Source: Patescibacteria group bacterium | GTDB lineage: Bacteria; Patescibacteriota; 4484-211 | Direction: 5' to 3' | Assembly: GCA_018824115.1 (NCBI GenBank) | Contig: JAHJGY010000008.1 | Coordinates: 1 to 38,867, forward strand | DNA length: 38,867 bases | In this document: in pieces, positions 7,149 to 16,662 of the stretch | Layout: each line of letters begins with the position of its first letter | Position numbering within the stretch: the stretch's first letter is position 1 | Made by a program: the position numbers and the translations under genes | Notes under the pieces: generated by a model | Database searches by the model: none | Told to the model about the DNA's origin: nothing | The model's input: the letters and a program-made list of their open reading frames with translations, nothing else

Positions 7149-7727
7149 ATGATCTTTAAGCTTAAAGGTACTATTGAATACAAACACCAACAATCATTAA
7201 TTGTTAACACGGGGCCAGTAGCTCTAGAAACACTAGTCCCTACTTCCTTGCTCACCGAAACCAAACAAGGCGAGACTATTGATCTTTTTACCTATCTTCA
7301 CGTTAGAGAAAACCAGCTCGTTCTTTTCGGCTTTAAACAATTAAACCAACGAACGTTATTTACATCTCTAATTGATATCTCAGGCATCGGTCCTAAAGGA
7401 GCTTTGGGTATCCTGTCTCAGGCCAGCGTGGAAGAAATTACCAAGGCGGTTAACAACAACAACACCCTCCTATTCACGTCTGTGCCCGGTATCGGCAAGA
7501 AAAACGCCAACCGCATTATTCTGGAGTTAAAATCTAAACTGGGAGAGGATACCGATCTAGACCTTTCACAATTAGTCATGGATAAAGGATCTAAGCAGGT
7601 GGTCAGCGCCCTACATACTCTGGGTTATACTAAACAAGAGGCATTAACTGCTCTCCAAAAAATTGATCCGGGTTTGTCGTTAGAACAGAGGATCAAGGAA
7701 TGTCTTAAAGTAATAGGGAGCCATTAG
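7149..7727 (+). CDS. ruvA: Holliday junction branch migration protein RuvA
   Basis: DISGIGPKGALGIL, VPGIGKKNANRIILELK. Confidence 0.93.
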   Translation: MIFKLKGTIEYKHQQSLIVNTGPVALETLVPTSLLTETKQGETIDLFTYLHVRENQLVLFGFKQLNQRTLFTSLIDISGIGPKGALGILSQASVEEITKAVNNNNTLLFTSVPGIGKKNANRIILELKSKLGEDTDLDLSQLVMDKGSKQVVSALHTLGYTKQEALTALQKIDPGLSLEQRIKECLKVIGSH

Positions 7728-7751
7728 TTCCTTGATTACTAAACTTTTACC

Positions 7752-8777
7752 ATGCCGCAGGACAATAACAATATCGACAACAACAGCCAGCGCCCCGATG
7801 AAGAATTTAACCATTCTCTCCGGCCAACAACTCTTAATGATTATTTTTTTAAAGGCACAATTAAGGAAAGTCTGTTCTCGGCACTAAAAATTTTCTTGCA
7901 AGCAGCACAAGAGCGCAATGAAGCCCTAGATCACGTACTTTTCTATGGCCCACCCGGTTTAGGGAAAACAACGCTTGCTCATATTCTTGCCTCCGAGATG
8001 AACAGTGGAATTAAGGTAACTTCTGGACCAGCAATCGAACGCACAGGAGATCTGGCATCAATTCTTACTAACCTCAATGAGGGGAGCATTTTATTTATTG
8101 ACGAAATCCACCGTCTAAATAAAGCTGTCGAAGAAACATTATATCCCGCTATGGAAGATTTTTTTTTAGATATTGTTTTGGGTAAAGGACCATCGGCACA
8201 GACGATAAGGCTAGATTTGCCGCGGTTTACAATTGTCGGCGCAACCACACGGTTCGGACTTTTGAGCGCCCCAATGAGGAATCGGTTTGGTGTAACCCAC
8301 CGCTTAGAGTTTTTTAACGAGAATGACTTAACAAAAGTTGTTGTAAGATCTTCCAGGCTGCTCAATATCCCAATTACACCTGATAGCTGTAAAGAGGTCG
8401 CCAAAAGATCGCGCGGCACACCACGAATTGCCAATCACCTGATCAGGAGAATTCGTGACTTCTGCCAAGTACAACGAGCAAATGAAATTACCACTGAATT
8501 AGTTAAGGAAGCACTGCAGTTACTGGAGGTTGACGAAATTGGCCTTGACAAAGGCGACCAGCAATATCTGAATGTTCTAGTTAATAAATTTAGAGGTGGA
8601 CCTGTTGGCATATCTACCCTCGCTTCAGCAATGTCCGAACATCCAGGAACAATAGAAGATGTTATCGAACCTTTCTTGCTCCAAAAAGGCTTTATTAAAA
8701 GAACAACTCAAGGAAGAGTGGCAACAGAGAAAGCTTTCGAACATCTCGGTCTTGAGATCAAAGGCAAATTACTGTAG
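7752..8777 (+). CDS. ruvB: Holliday junction branch migration helicase RuvB
   Basis: LFYGPPGLGKTTLAHI Walker A, ILFIDEIHRL Walker B, RGTPRIANHLIRR. Confidence 0.96.
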   Translation: MPQDNNNIDNNSQRPDEEFNHSLRPTTLNDYFFKGTIKESLFSALKIFLQAAQERNEALDHVLFYGPPGLGKTTLAHILASEMNSGIKVTSGPAIERTGDLASILTNLNEGSILFIDEIHRLNKAVEETLYPAMEDFFLDIVLGKGPSAQTIRLDLPRFTIVGATTRFGLLSAPMRNRFGVTHRLEFFNENDLTKVVVRSSRLLNIPITPDSCKEVAKRSRGTPRIANHLIRRIRDFCQVQRANEITTELVKEALQLLEVDEIGLDKGDQQYLNVLVNKFRGGPVGISTLASAMSEHPGTIEDVIEPFLLQKGFIKRTTQGRVATEKAFEHLGLEIKGKLL

Positions 8778-8792
8778 AATTGTAAATTACCC

Positions 8793-9500
8793 ATGGTTAT
8801 CGATATCTTAACTCTTTTCCCAAAAATGTTTAAAGGTCCTTTCGATGACTCGATTATTAAACATGCGATCGAGAATAAATTAGTTACCATTAATATCCAC
8901 AACTTGAGAGATTGGGCCGAAGGCAAGCACAAGCAGGCCGATGATAGTCCCTATGGTGGCGGGGTAGGCATGGTTCTAAAGTTTGAACCTGTCTATCGTG
9001 CAATAGAAGCCCTTAAGAAAGAATTTGAAAGGAAAAAAATGAAGAAGAGTAAACGCTCGCACGTTATTTTAACCACGCCCGCTGGCCGCGTATTTAACTA
9101 CCGAATTGCTCGTAAACTTGGCGATCTCCATCATGTTATTATCGTTTGTGGTCATTACGAAGGTGTTGACCACCGAATATTTACCTATCTTGCCGACGAG
9201 CATTTATCCATTGGAGATTACATTTTAACAGGAGGCGAGCTCCCGGCAATGGTCATCACCGACGCCGTTACTCGCTTGATCCCAGGCGTTCTCGGTAAGG
9301 AACAATCACAAGAAAATGAGTCTTTTAGTTTTGAACAAGGTCTCCTAAAATACCCTCAATATACGAGACCCGAGGAGTTTGAAGGTTATAAAGTCCCAGG
9401 GATTCTCCTTTCGGGAAATCATCAGGAAATAGAGAATTGGCGCAAGGAGAAGGCCCTGAAATTAACACATAAGATGAGGCCAGATCTGCTAGAGGAATAA
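8793..9500 (+). CDS. trmD: tRNA (guanine-N1)-methyltransferase
   Basis: MVIDILTLFPKMF, CGHYEGVDHRI, IGDYILTGGELPAMVITDAVTRLIPGVL. Confidence 0.95.
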   Translation: MVIDILTLFPKMFKGPFDDSIIKHAIENKLVTINIHNLRDWAEGKHKQADDSPYGGGVGMVLKFEPVYRAIEALKKEFERKKMKKSKRSHVILTTPAGRVFNYRIARKLGDLHHVIIVCGHYEGVDHRIFTYLADEHLSIGDYILTGGELPAMVITDAVTRLIPGVLGKEQSQENESFSFEQGLLKYPQYTRPEEFEGYKVPGILLSGNHQEIENWRKEKALKLTHKMRPDLLEE

Positions 9501-9551
9501 AGAGCTTTAGTAATGCCTCACGATCAATCCCATATACGGGTAATCTTGTTT

Positions 9552-9636
9552 AACCCACCCAAAATCACCTCTGGCGATATTGTGGCGGGTTAATTCGGCT
9601 AACCCCGATGTAACATCGGGGAGCCTCATTGAATGA
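9552..9636 (+). repeat. palindromic element copy A, ending on the start codon of the 9633 gene
   Basis: AACCCACC...GGCGGGTTAATTCGGCTAACCCCGATGTAACATCGGGGAGCCTCATTGAATGA. Confidence 0.6.
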
Positions 9637-11054
9637 ACCCAAATATTTTCCGAGCTTACGATATTCGCGGTATAGTTGGCAAAGATTTCCAAGTCCAAGA
9701 TGCAGGGTTAGTTGGTAAAGCCTTCGGTTCCTACATTCGTAACCAGGGCGGCGAATCTGTTGTTGTTGGTCACGATAATCGATTTACTTCCGACGAACTA
9801 AATGCTTATTTAGTCGAAGGGTTACTGTCAACCGGTTGCCACATCATCGATTTAGGACTAAGCCTGACCCCTCTAGTCCACTACGCGGTAATTAAATACC
9901 TTGCCGATGGCGGCATTATTATCACTGGCTCACACAACCCGAAAGAATTTAACGGTTTCCGCTTCGACCTCAAAAATGCTGTCCCGTTTTTCAACCAAGA
10001 CCTACAAAACCTCTACCAGTTGATATTGGGAAAAGATTTTGTTTCCGGTCAAGGAAGTATTGATTACGATGATGGTCAGCTTTTTAATCACTATATCAAC
10101 GATATCAAGGGGAGAATCTTTCTTAAGCGTCCTATAAATGCGGTCATTGATTGCGGCAATGGCACAACTTCTGCCTTTGCAGTCAGGTTGTTCCAAGAGC
10201 TAGGCTGTCAAGTTACCCAGCTCTATTGTAATTTACACGGAGATTATCCTTATCACCAACCTAACCCAGAAGAAATAATTACCATGCAAGACCTGCAAAA
10301 AACCGTGCTCGATAAAAATGCAGATTTAGGTATTGCCTTTGACACAGATGGAGATCGTTCTGGTTTCGTCGATGAAAAGGGGAAAACCTATGAAACCGAC
10401 AAAATACTAATTATGTTCGCCCAGGACATCCTTGCCCGGCATCCGGGGTCAAAAGTTCTGTACGATGTTAAAGCTTCCTATGTTCTAGGAGAAGAAATTA
10501 AGAAGCTTGGCGGCATTCCACAAATGATGCGTACCGGTCACACATATTTTAGAAAAGCGATCACTGAAAGTGACAACATCTTCCTGGCCGGGGAATTATC
10601 ATCGCACACTTTCATTAAAGATAACTACTATGGCTTTGATGACGGTTTATACGCTGCCGCCAGATTAATCGAAATACTGTCTAAATCGGATCGCACATTC
10701 TCGGATCACTTTAAAGGCGTAAAAGAAACTACTCATACTCAGGAATTAAAAGCACCTTGCCCCGATGAAGATAAATTCCGTATTGTCGACCAAATAAAAG
10801 AGAATTTCCGCCAACGGTGGGAAATTATCGACATTGACGGAGCCAGAGTTATCTTTTCTCCTACTGCCTGGGCCCTCGTTCGTGCCTCTAATACATCTCC
10901 AAGTATTTCTCTCCGCTTCGAAGCTAGTAACCAGCAAGAACTCTACGAAATTGTAGAAATCGTTAAATCTCGACTATCAGCATACCCCGTGATAGACTTA
11001 AGTTGTTTAGAAGAACTACAAGGAAATGGGAAAAAGTCACCGAAGCACGAATAA
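9633..11054 (+). CDS. manB: phosphomannomutase/phosphoglucomutase-like
   Basis: FRAYDIRGIVG, GGIIITGSHNPKEFNGFR, AFDTDGDRSGFVDEKG, GELSSHTFIKDNYYGFDDGLYAA. Confidence 0.9.
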   Translation: MNPNIFRAYDIRGIVGKDFQVQDAGLVGKAFGSYIRNQGGESVVVGHDNRFTSDELNAYLVEGLLSTGCHIIDLGLSLTPLVHYAVIKYLADGGIIITGSHNPKEFNGFRFDLKNAVPFFNQDLQNLYQLILGKDFVSGQGSIDYDDGQLFNHYINDIKGRIFLKRPINAVIDCGNGTTSAFAVRLFQELGCQVTQLYCNLHGDYPYHQPNPEEIITMQDLQKTVLDKNADLGIAFDTDGDRSGFVDEKGKTYETDKILIMFAQDILARHPGSKVLYDVKASYVLGEEIKKLGGIPQMMRTGHTYFRKAITESDNIFLAGELSSHTFIKDNYYGFDDGLYAAARLIEILSKSDRTFSDHFKGVKETTHTQELKAPCPDEDKFRIVDQIKENFRQRWEIIDIDGARVIFSPTAWALVRASNTSPSISLRFEASNQQELYEIVEIVKSRLSAYPVIDLSCLEELQGNGKKSPKHE

Positions 11055-13314
11055 AAACCTTTATATTAAATGGTTCAAAGATACCAATAAAGATGACCTC
11101 GCGGAAGTCGGCGGAAAAACTGCCAACCTCGGTGAGATGACCCAAGCAGGTTTCCCTGTACCTGATGGATTCTGCGTTACTTCTCACGCTTATCTTGACT
11201 TCCTTAAGAAAAATAGCCTTACCAATAAAATCAAGGCCTGCTTGAAATCATTGGATTCCGAAGACTCTACGGCTTTACAAAGTTCTTCTGATGATATCCG
11301 TTCTTTGTTTAAAATCTCTTCAATGCCCAAGGCTACCCAAAAAGAAATTACTCTTGCCTACCAGCAATTAAGTAAAAAGAGGAACCCCTTAGTAGCAGTA
11401 CGTTCGTCCGCCACTGCCGAGGATTTACCAGAGGCCTCATTTGCTGGCCAACAAGAAACCTTTCTCAACGTTTCCGGAACAGATCAACTCCTGGAATCGG
11501 TCAGGGCTTGCTGGGCGTCTCTATTCACCGCTCGCGCAATATATTACCGCGAACAAAAAGGTTTCGATCATTTCCAAGTTGCTGTCGCCGTCCCCGTCCA
11601 GTTAATGGTCCAGTCAGATATATCGGGTATTATGTTCACGGTTGATCCAATCACAAATAATGAAGATGTCGTTACTATTGAGGCCGTATTTGGACTTGGA
11701 GAAGGAATTGTCTCCGGAAGTATTACCCCGGATCATTATTTATTAAACAAAGAAAGCTTGAAAATAGTCGAGAAAAAAATTGTTCCTCAAAAGAAAATGA
11801 TTAGTTTAAAAGGGGAAACAACCGTTTCCCCAGCCTGGCAGAAAAAACAGAAGCTTCCTGATCAACTTGTTAAAAAACTCGCTAAGATCGGCATTGCTTT
11901 AGAAAAGCATTACCAATTTCCTCAAGATATTGAGTGGGCAGTAGAAAACAAAAAGATTGCCATCGTCCAAACCCGCCCGGTCACAACATTAAATATTCAC
12001 CAATCAGCGCCTGAGGACATAACAACTGAGATTAATGAATTCGATGATAAAACTCTACTCCGCGGACGCGGAGCTAGTCCTGGAATTGCTAGCGGTAAAG
12101 TAAATAAGATCAATGGCCCTAAAGAAATCTCTAAAATTAAACAGGACGAAATACTGGTTGCAACAATGACCACCCCGGATTATGTCCCCGCCATGAAAAG
12201 AGCTGCCGCTATCGTCACTGATGAGGGCGGAGCTACTTGTCACGCGGCGATTGTGTCGCGCGAATTAGGCATCCCTTGTGTCGTCGGTACCGAAATAGCA
12301 ACAAACACTCTACGTAGCGGAGAAGTTATTACTGTTGATGGTAGCAGTGGAAATATTTATGCCGGGAATATAACTGAGAAACTTAAAAGCCAAAAACCAA
12401 CTCTCATTAAAGAGCAAGTAAATCGAGAAACAGCGACCAAAATCTATGTCAACCTTGCTGACCCCGAAAGAGCAGAAGAAATTGCCGCCCTTGAAGTTGA
12501 CGGCGTTGGGTTGCTTCGGGCAGAGTTCATGATCGCCGAGATTGGACAGCACCCAGAATATCTAATAGGCCAAGGGAAAAGCAAAATCTTTGTTGACAAA
12601 TTAGCGAACGGGTTACGACAGTTTACTAAAGCATTTAATCCTCGGCCAGTTATCTATCGAACTACTGACTTTAAAACTAATGAATATCGAAATTTAAAAG
12701 GCGGCGAAAAATACGAACCGGAAGAGGCAAATCCTATGCTTGGTGTCCGTGGAGCTTTTAGATATATCCAAAACCCGGCTGTTTTTGAACTTGAACTGGA
12801 AGCTATAAAGAAGGTCCGCCAATACTATAAGAACCTCTGGATAATGATTCCTTTCATCCGCACTTTAGGAGAACTCGTGGAAGTGAAAAAGATTCTTTCG
12901 GCTAACAACCTCCATCGTTCACCTTCCCTCAAGCTATTTATTATGGTGGAAACACCAGCAAGTATTATTTCGTTAAAAAAACTGATCGGGTTGGGGATAG
13001 ATGGTGTCTCCATTGGTTCCAATGATCTCACGCAATTTATTTTAGCCGCCGATCGAGATAACCCACTGCTTGGAGATACATTTAACGAAATGGATCCCTC
13101 TGTTTTGTGGGCAATAGAAGAAACAATCAAGATTTGCAAAGCCCACCAGGTTTTTTGTTCGATCTGCGGCCAAGCACCAAGCGTATATCCCGAATTAACA
13201 ACCAAGCTGGTCGAGTGGGGGATCACTTCAATTTCGGTAAGTCCCGACGTCATCAATGAAACCAGACAACTAGTTGCCAAAGCCGAGGTAAGTATGGTAC
13301 AAAATAGAGTGTAA
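11026..13314 (+). CDS. ppsA: phosphoenolpyruvate synthase
   Basis: VAVRSSATAEDLPEASFAGQQETFLN, GGATCHAAIVSRELGIPCVVGT, GVSIGSNDLTQFILAADRDN. Confidence 0.95.
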   Translation: MGKSHRSTNKNLYIKWFKDTNKDDLAEVGGKTANLGEMTQAGFPVPDGFCVTSHAYLDFLKKNSLTNKIKACLKSLDSEDSTALQSSSDDIRSLFKISSMPKATQKEITLAYQQLSKKRNPLVAVRSSATAEDLPEASFAGQQETFLNVSGTDQLLESVRACWASLFTARAIYYREQKGFDHFQVAVAVPVQLMVQSDISGIMFTVDPITNNEDVVTIEAVFGLGEGIVSGSITPDHYLLNKESLKIVEKKIVPQKKMISLKGETTVSPAWQKKQKLPDQLVKKLAKIGIALEKHYQFPQDIEWAVENKKIAIVQTRPVTTLNIHQSAPEDITTEINEFDDKTLLRGRGASPGIASGKVNKINGPKEISKIKQDEILVATMTTPDYVPAMKRAAAIVTDEGGATCHAAIVSRELGIPCVVGTEIATNTLRSGEVITVDGSSGNIYAGNITEKLKSQKPTLIKEQVNRETATKIYVNLADPERAEEIAALEVDGVGLLRAEFMIAEIGQHPEYLIGQGKSKIFVDKLANGLRQFTKAFNPRPVIYRTTDFKTNEYRNLKGGEKYEPEEANPMLGVRGAFRYIQNPAVFELELEAIKKVRQYYKNLWIMIPFIRTLGELVEVKKILSANNLHRSPSLKLFIMVETPASIISLKKLIGLGIDGVSIGSNDLTQFILAADRDNPLLGDTFNEMDPSVLWAIEETIKICKAHQVFCSICGQAPSVYPELTTKLVEWGITSISVSPDVINETRQLVAKAEVSMVQNRV

Positions 13315-13326
13315 CGCTAATCAGCT

Positions 13327-13725
13327 ATGTCCGAAAATCAACCAAAATGTATTCTCCTAGTTGAAGATGATTTGTTTATTAAGGAGTTATATCAACGTCA
13401 GCTTACAAAAGCCGGTTTTGAGGTTGATACTGCCGAAGATGGCCCAGCAGGATTAGTGAAGGCAACCCAAAAGCAATGGTCGTTAATTCTTCTTGACATT
13501 ATGCTCCCTGAAGTAAACGGCCTTGATTTACTGAGGACTCTAAAGACGAAACCGGAAACCCAGAAGATCCCTGTAATCCTCCTTACTAACCTTGGACAAG
13601 ACTCATTAATTAAAGAAGCTTTCGATATTGGAGCAGAAGCCTATTTAATTAAATCAGCCTACACCCCCAAACAGATTGTCGAGGAGGTGAAAGAGTTCTT
13701 CAATAAGAAACAGGACGGGGACTAA
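13327..13725 (+). CDS. CheY-like single-domain response regulator
   Basis: ILLVEDD, LILLDIMLPEVNGLDLL, VILLTNLG, AEAYLIKSAY. Confidence 0.9.
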   Translation: MSENQPKCILLVEDDLFIKELYQRQLTKAGFEVDTAEDGPAGLVKATQKQWSLILLDIMLPEVNGLDLLRTLKTKPETQKIPVILLTNLGQDSLIKEAFDIGAEAYLIKSAYTPKQIVEEVKEFFNKKQDGD

Positions 13726-13787
13726 ACTCAGCACGATGTGTTCTAAGCTCCATCCCGCTTTCTATATCTCTAGACACGTAGATTGTT

Positions 13788-15059
13788 ATGGCCTTAATAA
13801 GAAAAATTAACGCAAGGCAAATACTTAATTCACGCGGCCTGCCAACCGTTGAAGCAGTCGTTTTACTGGAAAATGATCAGCAATTCACAGCTTCGTGCCC
13901 CACTGGCATTTCTCGAGGAACAAGGGAAGCAATCGAGTTAACCGATAAAGATTTCGCTAGATTCCGCGGTAGAGAAGTCAACACTGCTATTCGAAAAATT
14001 AATGAAATTATCTTTCCCGTACTTAGAGGTACCAACCCCATCGAACAAGGATTAATTGACCGGAAAATTATTGATCTCGACGGCACCCCTAACTTAGCTA
14101 ATCTCGGAGTTAATGCTGTCCTGCCGGTTTCTACTGCAGTAGCAAAGGCAGGGGCCAGTGTTGCAAAGCAACATTTCTTCGCTTATCTCAATCACTACTT
14201 TAATGAGCTTATTGTTGAACTCGATGATTACAAAATTGATACCACTGAATATAAACACCATATTCCCCGGCCAGCTTTTGTTCTTATCGAAGGAGGACAA
14301 CACACTGAATCCAATCAGCCCTTCCAAGAATTTCTTCTTATCCCCAAGGTTAGTGATAATCAATCATTCTGGGAGCAGCTTCGGATTGGATCGGAAACAT
14401 TCTACAACCTAAAAGATATCCTTATCGAAAGGGGTCTTCCTTGCTCTTATGGAGAAGAAGGAGGCTTTTCTTCCCCTGTTAACACGCCAGAAGAAGCCCT
14501 CGATTTAATTCTCTCAGCCGCTGAGAAAACAGGGTTTACCCCTTATACAGATTTTACATTAGGGATAGATGCCGCTGGAGCTAAACCTTCTGATTCCCTT
14601 TCCTCCCATGAGGAAATCATTAATTACTACACTGCACTGAAGGATAAATATCCAATCGAATTGATTGAAGACCCTTTCCCAGAACAAGACTGGGCGAGCT
14701 GGATCGATTTCGTTGAGATGGCACCTGAAGGCGCTTTGATCGTTGGTGACGATTTCACCGTTACTAACCCAGAGCTCGTCGAACAAGCAATTTCTCGCAG
14801 TGCAATTAGCGGCCTGATTATTAAACCGAACCAAGTAGGAACTATTACCGATACTTTACGGGTCGCTAAAATCGCAAATTACAGGGAGGTAAAAACCGTT
14901 GTTTCTCACCGTGGTGGAGACACAAACGATAATTTCATTGCTGACCTAGCGGTCGGAGTCAGCGCTAATTTTATCAAATGCGGCCTCACACGAGGGGAAC
15001 GCGTAGCTAAATATAATCGGCTCTTAGAAATCGATGCTATCATCGGGCAGGCCTCCTGA
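13788..15059 (+). CDS. eno: enolase (divergent, catalytic residues apparently kept)
   Basis: SRGLPTVE, GEEGGFSSP, GIDAAG, LIEDPFPEQDW, VGDDFTVTN, LIIKPNQVGT, SHRGGDTND, IKCG. Confidence 0.9.
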   Translation: MALIRKINARQILNSRGLPTVEAVVLLENDQQFTASCPTGISRGTREAIELTDKDFARFRGREVNTAIRKINEIIFPVLRGTNPIEQGLIDRKIIDLDGTPNLANLGVNAVLPVSTAVAKAGASVAKQHFFAYLNHYFNELIVELDDYKIDTTEYKHHIPRPAFVLIEGGQHTESNQPFQEFLLIPKVSDNQSFWEQLRIGSETFYNLKDILIERGLPCSYGEEGGFSSPVNTPEEALDLILSAAEKTGFTPYTDFTLGIDAAGAKPSDSLSSHEEIINYYTALKDKYPIELIEDPFPEQDWASWIDFVEMAPEGALIVGDDFTVTNPELVEQAISRSAISGLIIKPNQVGTITDTLRVAKIANYREVKTVVSHRGGDTNDNFIADLAVGVSANFIKCGLTRGERVAKYNRLLEIDAIIGQAS

Positions 15060-15062
15060 ATA

Positions 15063-16511
15063 ATGGTTACTTATAAAATCTCTGTTCTCGTCATTCTTGA
15101 TAGTTGGAGTATTAATACCAAAACCCCGGTTTACTCCTCATTGAGTAAAAGGTACCCTGCATCAACTCTAGTTACTTCTGCAGAAACAGTTGGGTTACCC
15201 AAGGGACAAATATGCACCAGCGAGGCCTGTCATTACAACCTCGGATCTGGCTCCATTGTTCCGCAAGACATAACCAGGGTCGACCAGTCAATCACGGACG
15301 GCTCTTTCTTCCAGATTCCCACACTAGACAATCTTTGCGAATATGTAAAAAAACATAACTCGTCTGTACATCTTGTATCTTTACTTAGCGACTCACTCAC
15401 CAATGTTTCTCTCAACCATCTTTTCGCTACCCTCCAAAGCCTTAAAAATCACCGCCTGGAAAATGCCTATTTACACTTAATCACTGATGGCTGTGACACA
15501 CCGCCGACTTCGGCTCAAACTTACCTTACAAACATTTCCAACTTTATCAAGGAGAAGAATTTCGGCCAAATTAATTCCATAATTGGCCGCTTCTACGCTA
15601 TGGATAAAGACAGAAACTGGCTACGTACTCAACAAGCTTACGAACTTCTGGTTTCGGGTAAAGGCCGTCAATCCCCGAACCCACTTGACGCCATCTCGAA
15701 CGCCTACAAAAACAAGGAAACTGATGAATTTATCGCCCCAAGCATTATCTCATCACCCGATAGCCCATTCCAGCCCCTTTCCGATAACGACGGAATCATC
15801 TTCGTAAACTTCCGCGGTGAACTCATGTACCAACTTGTTTCAGCCCTCACCCAAATGACATTCCGATCATTTACTAGAGAAAACTTTCCCCATGACCTTT
15901 ATACTGTTACCATGCTTCCCTACACCCAAGAACTCCCTGTTACAGACACCTTGTTCCCCAGTATTCAAACAGACGAACCTCTCTCTAAAGTGATATCCGG
16001 CTCAGGCTTAGCTCAGTTACACTTATCCGAATCACTCACTTTCCGGCAAGTCACTCAGGTTTTCAACGGTGGGGCCGACAATCCGATTGAAGGAGAAGAT
16101 TGGATCGAAGTCCCATCACACAAAGCACCTGCTTTAAATCAACCACCAGAAATGCGCGCCCGGGAAGTAACTGAAATTCTAGTGGAAAGAATTCACTCGG
16201 ATAAATATAACTTTATTGTCGCCAATTACCCCAATAACAAGGTCCATCAAAAGGCGAAGATCATTATTGACCAGTGTTTAGGTAAAGTTGTACCCGCTGT
16301 TATCAGAGAAGGGGGTCTACTTCTTATCACTTCTTGCAGTGGAGGAGAAAATACACTGGTTCCGTTTCTTGCAGTTGCCAAAGACTTAGAAAATAACCAA
16401 CAAATTAAACTGCAAAATGGAATTATGGCCGATGTCGCGCCAAGTGTTCTAGCATCATTAGGTATTCATAAGCCAAATAACATGACCGGCAAAAACTTGC
16501 TTGGTGCTTGA
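15063..16511 (+). CDS. iPGM (2,3-BPG-independent phosphoglycerate mutase) homologue with degenerate active site
   Basis: VLVILDSWS, TSEACHYNLGSGSIVPQDITRVDQSI, HLITDGCDTPP, IIGRFYAMDKDRNW, PEMRAREVTEILVE align to iPGM; metal-site motifs altered. Confidence 0.75.
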   Translation: MVTYKISVLVILDSWSINTKTPVYSSLSKRYPASTLVTSAETVGLPKGQICTSEACHYNLGSGSIVPQDITRVDQSITDGSFFQIPTLDNLCEYVKKHNSSVHLVSLLSDSLTNVSLNHLFATLQSLKNHRLENAYLHLITDGCDTPPTSAQTYLTNISNFIKEKNFGQINSIIGRFYAMDKDRNWLRTQQAYELLVSGKGRQSPNPLDAISNAYKNKETDEFIAPSIISSPDSPFQPLSDNDGIIFVNFRGELMYQLVSALTQMTFRSFTRENFPHDLYTVTMLPYTQELPVTDTLFPSIQTDEPLSKVISGSGLAQLHLSESLTFRQVTQVFNGGADNPIEGEDWIEVPSHKAPALNQPPEMRAREVTEILVERIHSDKYNFIVANYPNNKVHQKAKIIIDQCLGKVVPAVIREGGLLLITSCSGGENTLVPFLAVAKDLENNQQIKLQNGIMADVAPSVLASLGIHKPNNMTGKNLLGA

Positions 16512-16555
16512 ACCACAAAACGCAGACGTGTTAGAATGAAGAAATTATCCACCAG

Positions 16556-16662
16556 ACCCCGCTCAGCGGGGCAGAGGCGAGTTTGCAGGAGCATCACTAA
16601 ACCCGCACATCACATTGGGTGCGGGGTTAATTCCCCCGAAGTGATATCGGGGTCATTGAATG
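16556..16662 (+). repeat. palindromic element copy B plus an adjacent CCCCGC-TCA-GCGGGG hairpin, ending on the acs-like start codon
   Basis: CCCGCAC...GTGCGGGGTTAATTCCCCCGAAGTGATATCGGGGTCATTGAATG. Confidence 0.6.
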
